DNA from: Clostridiales bacterium
GTDB taxonomy: Bacteria > Bacillota > Clostridia > Oscillospirales > Oscillospiraceae
Assembly (NCBI GenBank): GCA_029098065.1
Contig: JAQXNP010000197.1
Coordinates: 1-9,771, forward strand
Length of the DNA stretch: 9,771 nt
Direction of reading: 5' to 3'
Shown here piece by piece: positions 6,534-9,771 of the stretch. Within the stretch, counting starts at the first letter, position 1. Each line of letters begins with the position of its first letter. Below the pieces are notes generated by a model that did no database searches, was not told the DNA's origin, and saw nothing but the letters and a program-made list of their open reading frames with translations. The translations under genes were made by a program, and so were the position numbers.

Positions 6534-8333
6534 TTACTCTTTTCCAATGGGAGGATCTTCTGCCATCAGGGGATCGTAATACTTGGCCTTGCAGTCGGCA
6601 AACATCTGCTCAAATTCCGGGTCATGCCCATGATGAAGCTCATGAGTGTAGGCGTGAGTGTCCGTGCGGACCAGGTCGCCCTTGGGAGCGGTCTGATGAA
6701 GAATGGAAATGGCGATATTGGAGCAATGGTCGGAAATACGCTCCAGATTGATGAGCAGCTCCAGGAACTGGGTGCCCAGCTCAATGGTGCAGGAGCCGGA
6801 TTTCAGCCGTTCAATGTGCCGGGTCCGAAGATCCTCCCGCATCAGATCTACAACCTCTTCCAGAGGTTCTACCTGAAGAGCGAGCTGGTAAGAACGCTCA
6901 CGGTAACAATTCAGAGCCTTTTCGATGGCCTCATCCACCGAGTCTGTCAGGGCTTTGAGCTCCTTCTGGGCGATGGGAGAGAAGACCAGCCCCTTGTCGT
7001 GAAGGGCGGTGGCGCTCTCGGCTACATTGACGGAATAGTCGCCGATCCGTTCAAAGTCGGACAAAGTGTGGAGCAGCTCGGACACCTTGGCGCTCTCCTC
7101 CGGAGACAGAGCCCGGTCAGTAAGCTTTACCAGATAGTTATCCAGAGCATTTTCCATCTTATCCAGGGCTACCTCGGTTTCGTTGAGGCGCTCCAGCTTC
7201 TTGGAATCGTACTTTCCCTCCAGAAGCTCCACCGCGGTGCGGTAATTTTCCAGAGCATAGGTGCCCATCTGGATGACCGCGTCATGAGAGCGCTCCAGCG
7301 CCACAGAGGGAGAGGAGAGGAAACGCTCGTCCAGAACGTTGAACTCGGATGCGTCGTCGCCGGGGATCGCCCGCACCACCAGTTTGACCAGAAGTTTGTG
7401 GAAGGGGAGGAGGAGGAGTGTGCAGCCGATGTTGAAGAAGGTGTGAATGCTGGCGATATTGCCTACGTCCATGGTGGCAGTCCAGAAAGGAAGCCCGCCG
7501 GAGACAGCCTGGGCTCCGTATATGACGCACAGGAAGAAGGTGGTGCCCAGCAGATTGAAAAACAGGTGGATCATGGCGGTGCGCTTGGCGTTCCGGCTGG
7601 CGCCGATGGAGGAGATAACGGTGGTGATGCAGGTTCCGATGTTCTGCCCCATGATGATGGGCAGGGCTACGTTGAAGGTGATGACCCCGGTGGAGGTCAG
7701 CGCCTGCAGGATACCGACAGAGGCGGTGGAACTCTGCAGCAGGGCGGTGACCAGAGCGCCCACCACAATCCCGAGCACGGGATTGGAGAAAGACACAAAC
7801 AGCTGCTGGAATTCGGGGACATCCTGAAGCGGGGCGACCGCCAGTTTCATATTGGACATACCGATAAAAAGAAGTCCAAGTCCCAGAAGAAACTGTCCCA
7901 CATTCTTTTTCTTTCCGCCTGAAATAAACATGTAAAAGAAGATGCCGACCAGCACCAGAATGGGGCCGAAGTTATCCGGATTCAGCAGAAACAGAATGGG
8001 ATTGCTGGAAGAAACCTCACTGAGCCGGAGGATCTGGGCAGTGATGGTAGTGCCGATGTTGGCGCCCATGATAATGCCCACCGTCTGCTCCAGTTTCATA
8101 ATGCCTGAGTTGACAAAGCCCACGCACATGATCGTGGTGGCCGCCGAGCTGTGGAGAAGTCCTGTGACCAAAGCCCCTACCAGTACACTCATAAAGAGAT
8201 TGCTGGTGAGCCGTTCCATGATACCCTCCAGCCGGCCACTGGAAAGTTTTTCTAAACCGCCGGTCATGGTGGACATACCGAACAGGAACATGGCAACGGC
8301 TCCCAACAGGGAGATCACATTTGAAGCGTCCAA
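6534..8333 (-). CDS. Na+/phosphate cotransporter with C-terminal PhoU-like domain
   Basis: A 599-residue inner-membrane protein of the NptA/Na-Pi type II family, expected to import phosphate with sodium. The membrane half (about 1-320) starts with ISLLGAVAMFLFGMSTM and carries the two inverted repeats of the family, each with an SSxA motif: LLHSSAATT (59-67) followed by GANIGTTITA (90-99), and LLQSSTASV (198-206) followed by GQNIGTCITT (229-238). The first repeat has His in place of the usual Gln. The soluble half (about 340-545) is PhoU-like, with the metal-binding patterns FERIGDYSVNVAE (427-439) and LERISDHCSNIA (530-541). A His-rich tail (HAYTHELHHGHD, 560-571) follows. The frame is open to TTG 8348, but TTG 8333 is chosen because it follows GGGGGG (8341-8346) by 7 bases and gives the family-like MDASNVISLLG. 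It has its own promoter and terminator. The gene symbol is left blank because nptA and yjbB are both used for this family. Confidence 0.93.
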   Translation of the reverse strand: MDASNVISLLGAVAMFLFGMSTMTGGLEKLSSGRLEGIMERLTSNLFMSVLVGALVTGLLHSSAATTIMCVGFVNSGIMKLEQTVGIIMGANIGTTITAQILRLSEVSSSNPILFLLNPDNFGPILVLVGIFFYMFISGGKKKNVGQFLLGLGLLFIGMSNMKLAVAPLQDVPEFQQLFVSFSNPVLGIVVGALVTALLQSSTASVGILQALTSTGVITFNVALPIIMGQNIGTCITTVISSIGASRNAKRTAMIHLFFNLLGTTFFLCVIYGAQAVSGGLPFWTATMDVGNIASIHTFFNIGCTLLLLPFHKLLVKLVVRAIPGDDASEFNVLDERFLSSPSVALERSHDAVIQMGTYALENYRTAVELLEGKYDSKKLERLNETEVALDKMENALDNYLVKLTDRALSPEESAKVSELLHTLSDFERIGDYSVNVAESATALHDKGLVFSPIAQKELKALTDSVDEAIEKALNCYRERSYQLALQVEPLEEVVDLMREDLRTRHIERLKSGSCTIELGTQFLELLINLERISDHCSNIAISILHQTAPKGDLVRTDTHAYTHELHHGHDPEFEQMFADCKAKYYDPLMAEDPPIGKE

Positions 8334-8346
8334 AAAGAGGCCCCCC
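8331..8346 (-). promoter_or_regulatory. G-run ribosome binding site and TTG start of the transporter
   Basis: On the minus strand GGGGGG (8346-8341) precedes TTG (8333-8331) by 7 bases. A G-run can pair with the CCUCC anti-SD using one G-U pair. The alternative TTG at 8348-8346 overlaps this run and has only TTGGAATT before it, so it is disfavoured. Confidence 0.6.
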
Positions 8347-8387
8347 AAAATTCCAATTGTAAAGATTTTGTCATGGCGAACACATTT

Positions 8388-8416
8388 ATTATATACGGGG
8401 CGGCGGGATTCGTAAA
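8388..8416 (-). promoter_or_regulatory. Sigma-A promoter of the Na/Pi cotransporter gene
   Basis: On the minus strand TTTACG (8416-8411, four of six matches to TTGACA) is followed after exactly 17 bases by a perfect TATAAT (8393-8388). Transcription would start near 8381 and give a leader of about 48 bases before the TTG at 8333. A short palindrome at 8437-8449 lies just upstream. Confidence 0.78.
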
Positions 8417-8436
8417 CAGGGGATAAAAAGGAAACG

Positions 8437-8449
8437 CGTAAAATTTACG
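8437..8449. repeat. Short palindrome upstream of the transporter promoter (possible operator)
   Basis: CGTAAA-A-TTTACG is a perfect 6-bp inverted repeat around one base. It sits about 56-68 bases upstream of the predicted transporter start site, in an AT-rich stretch, and its arm CGTAAA recurs at 8411-8416 as the -35 box (complement). The site could bind an activator or only reflect AT-rich sequence; no known Pho-box pattern is evident. Confidence 0.3.
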
Positions 8450-8506
8450 TTTTTGACAAAAAAGCGGAGAAACTTTTTGGATTTTTGTCGACAGTGCAAA
8501 GAGACG

Positions 8507-9643
8507 TCAAATGGGCTTTTCCAGAAGATCCAAGGGGACCCGGCTCCCCGGAGCGGCGCCGATCCTGGTAAAACCGTAACGCTTGTAGAAACGCTGAGCC
8601 AGATCGTTGCCGGGGGCGCAGCGGAGATGGAGACACTTGCGGCCCAGAGGGCGGTAGATCCCTACCGCCTGACCGATGAGTTCCACACCGATCCCCCGGC
8701 GGCGGTATTCCGGCCTCAGATAGACGAAGGGGACATACCCCACACCCTCTCCGGCATCCCGCTGGATGGCCAGCTGGAGCACGCCGATGATCTCTCCCCC
8801 TGCCATGACGCATTCCACCGCCCGGTGATCCTGTTCCCACTGCTCCCGGGCTTCTGCCAGGAAGCCGGGGCCGTCAAAGTTGACCAGAGAACCGTGGATG
8901 TCCTGCCAGGCGTCCTTCCGGGCCTCGTAGTAGACCCGGCTTTCCGTCTCCATGTCCATGGGGCGGAACCAGGTCATGAGAGCGGGACCCGCCGTCTGAG
9001 CGGCCAGCTTCTGCCGGGCCTGTGTGGCGATCTCGGCGGGCAGGTGGGAGGCGTCGTTTTCAAAGACAATGGAGGCTCTGCCATCCTCAATGTCCAGACA
9101 GGTGACGGCGGTATTCTCGCAGTTGCCCAGTTCGGGGGTATCACAGGGATGCTTGCCCCGGAGCGCGGACTGGAGGCACCGGATGGCCGCTCCGTGAGAA
9201 AAGATGGCCACGGTCTGGCCGGGATGGGCGGCGGCAATGCGGAAAACCGCCCGGGTGATTCGGTCGCACACCTGCTGGAACGTCTCGCCTCCCGGCGGAT
9301 TCCAGTCGGGGGAGCGGACGCCGAAGAGACGCATCTTGTCAGGCTCGTGGTAGGCCACGTCACCGAAGGTGCGCTCCTCGTAGACGCCCATTCCGATCTC
9401 CCGGAGATCGGGGTCGGTGTGAAGCTCCAGCCCCTTGGGCCGGACGATGGCCTGAGCGGTGGTCTGGGTTCGGATAAGGTCGCTGGCGTAGGCCGCATCA
9501 ACGTGAATCTCCTGAAAACGGTGTTCCAGGGCGGCGATCTGCCGCATTCCGTTATCGGTGATATGGCTGTTGTACCAGCCGTGGATGCGCCGGTACAGGT
9601 TGCCCTCGGCTTCGGCGTGGCGGATGATGTAAAGACGGGTCAT
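8507..9643 (-). CDS. Bifunctional histidine phosphatase / GNAT acetyltransferase
   Basis: A 378-residue cytoplasmic protein with two domains in one frame. The N-terminal part (about 1-200) is a histidine phosphatase of the phosphoglycerate mutase superfamily: phospho-acceptor His9 in YIIRHAEAEGN (5-15), Arg58 in SDLIRTQTTA (54-63), the acidic REIGMG (81-86) and the second catalytic His150 in IFSHGAAIRC (147-156). The C-terminal part (about 225-378) is a GNAT domain, with the acetyl-CoA loop in YLRPEYRRRGIGVEL (308-322) and the terminal LAQRFYKRYGFTRIG (348-362). All key phosphatase residues are present, so both halves look active; substrates are unknown. ATG 9643 follows AAGGAA (9651-9656) by 7 bases. 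It lies 52 bp after the upstream gene with no clear promoter between, so it is probably co-transcribed with it. No good terminator follows. Comparable fused proteins are known in Clostridia, so this is not a sequencing artefact. Confidence 0.92.
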   Translation of the reverse strand: MTRLYIIRHAEAEGNLYRRIHGWYNSHITDNGMRQIAALEHRFQEIHVDAAYASDLIRTQTTAQAIVRPKGLELHTDPDLREIGMGVYEERTFGDVAYHEPDKMRLFGVRSPDWNPPGGETFQQVCDRITRAVFRIAAAHPGQTVAIFSHGAAIRCLQSALRGKHPCDTPELGNCENTAVTCLDIEDGRASIVFENDASHLPAEIATQARQKLAAQTAGPALMTWFRPMDMETESRVYYEARKDAWQDIHGSLVNFDGPGFLAEAREQWEQDHRAVECVMAGGEIIGVLQLAIQRDAGEGVGYVPFVYLRPEYRRRGIGVELIGQAVGIYRPLGRKCLHLRCAPGNDLAQRFYKRYGFTRIGAAPGSRVPLDLLEKPI

Positions 9644-9695
9644 TGGGAAGTTCCTTCTCTCTGGGATTGGTAAAATTCAGCCCGGCGGAGCGGCC

Positions 9696-9771
9696 TTACC
9701 AGGGCCGCACTCCTCCGGTGAGCTGGGTAACGCTCTGAAGTCCCTGTTTCTGGCAGATGGCCTCCAGCTCC
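9696..9771 (-). CDS. C-terminal end of a gene, probably dihydroorotate dehydrogenase
   Basis: The last 24 codons of a minus-strand gene that enters from the right edge, ending in TAA (9698-9696). The readable peptide begins ELEAICQKQGLQSVTQLTGG and ends VRPW. The pattern of a helix followed by a short G-(L/I)-x-S-(V/I)-x-x-L-x-G stretch resembles the C-terminus of PyrD (dihydroorotate dehydrogenase, pyrimidine synthesis), but 24 residues are too few to be sure. The frame has GC-rich codons like its neighbours. It runs 52 bp ahead of the phosphatase-GNAT gene in the same direction. Confidence 0.5.
   Translation of the reverse strand, partial: ELEAICQKQGLQSVTQLTGGVRPW

Noticed and set aside
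6624..7922. 432-codon plus-strand open frame inside the transporter gene
   Set aside because: Codon-register shadow of the minus-strand transporter, which has promoter, terminator and family motifs.
8453..9673. 406-codon plus-strand open frame over the phosphatase-GNAT gene, with TTGACA at 8453-8458 nearby
   Set aside because: Shadow of the real gene. The perfect TTGACA has no acceptable -10 box at 16-18 bp, so a plus-strand promoter is not supported.
9690..9708. Hairpin GCGGCC/GGCCGC around the stop codon of the right-edge gene as a terminator
   Set aside because: The stem is only 6 bp plus a broken extension, and on the minus strand the nearest T-run comes more than ten bases later and is only TTTT.

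Overview
The window is a gene-dense stretch of chromosome from a GC-rich member of the Firmicutes. It most resembles the gut Oscillospiraceae (Flavonifractor / Lawsonibacter / Intestinimonas type). This rests on the primary sigma factor, which matches the Bacillus/Clostridia SigA core almost residue for residue in regions 2 and 4, on the dgt-dnaG-rpoD gene order, on strong GGAGG-type ribosome binding sites, and on GC-rich codon use that nearly avoids TTA, CTA and TCA. The genus is an inference, not a proof.

Layout. (1) Positions 1-2107, plus strand: the 3' part of hflX (ribosome-splitting GTPase), a RimJ/RimL-like GNAT acetyltransferase and a YigZ/IMPACT-family protein. They are separated by only 29 and 15 bp and probably form one transcription unit. 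(2) Positions 2191-6401, plus strand: dgt (dNTP triphosphohydrolase), dnaG (primase, TTG start) and rpoD/sigA (primary sigma factor, start overlapping the dnaG stop as ATGA). This is the Firmicutes-type macromolecular synthesis operon, closed by a strong intrinsic terminator at 6431-6475. (3) Positions 6481-8333, minus strand: a Na+/phosphate cotransporter with a C-terminal PhoU-like domain, with its own terminator facing the rpoD terminator only 5 bp away, and a good sigma-A promoter at 8388-8416. (4) Positions 8507-9771, minus strand: a two-domain protein joining a histidine phosphatase to a GNAT acetyltransferase, preceded by the last 24 codons of another gene, probably pyrD.

The plus-strand genes are information processing: ribosome rescue or modification, nucleotide pool control, primer synthesis and transcription initiation. 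The minus-strand genes concern phosphate uptake and small-molecule metabolism.

I see no mobile element, CRISPR array, tRNA, rRNA or phage gene, and nothing that amounts to a new multi-gene system. The most unusual items are the phosphatase-GNAT fusion, the acidic and inserted segments in the sigma factor, the TTG starts of dnaG and the transporter, and the back-to-back terminators. Several very long antisense reading frames are explained by codon bias and are not called as genes.
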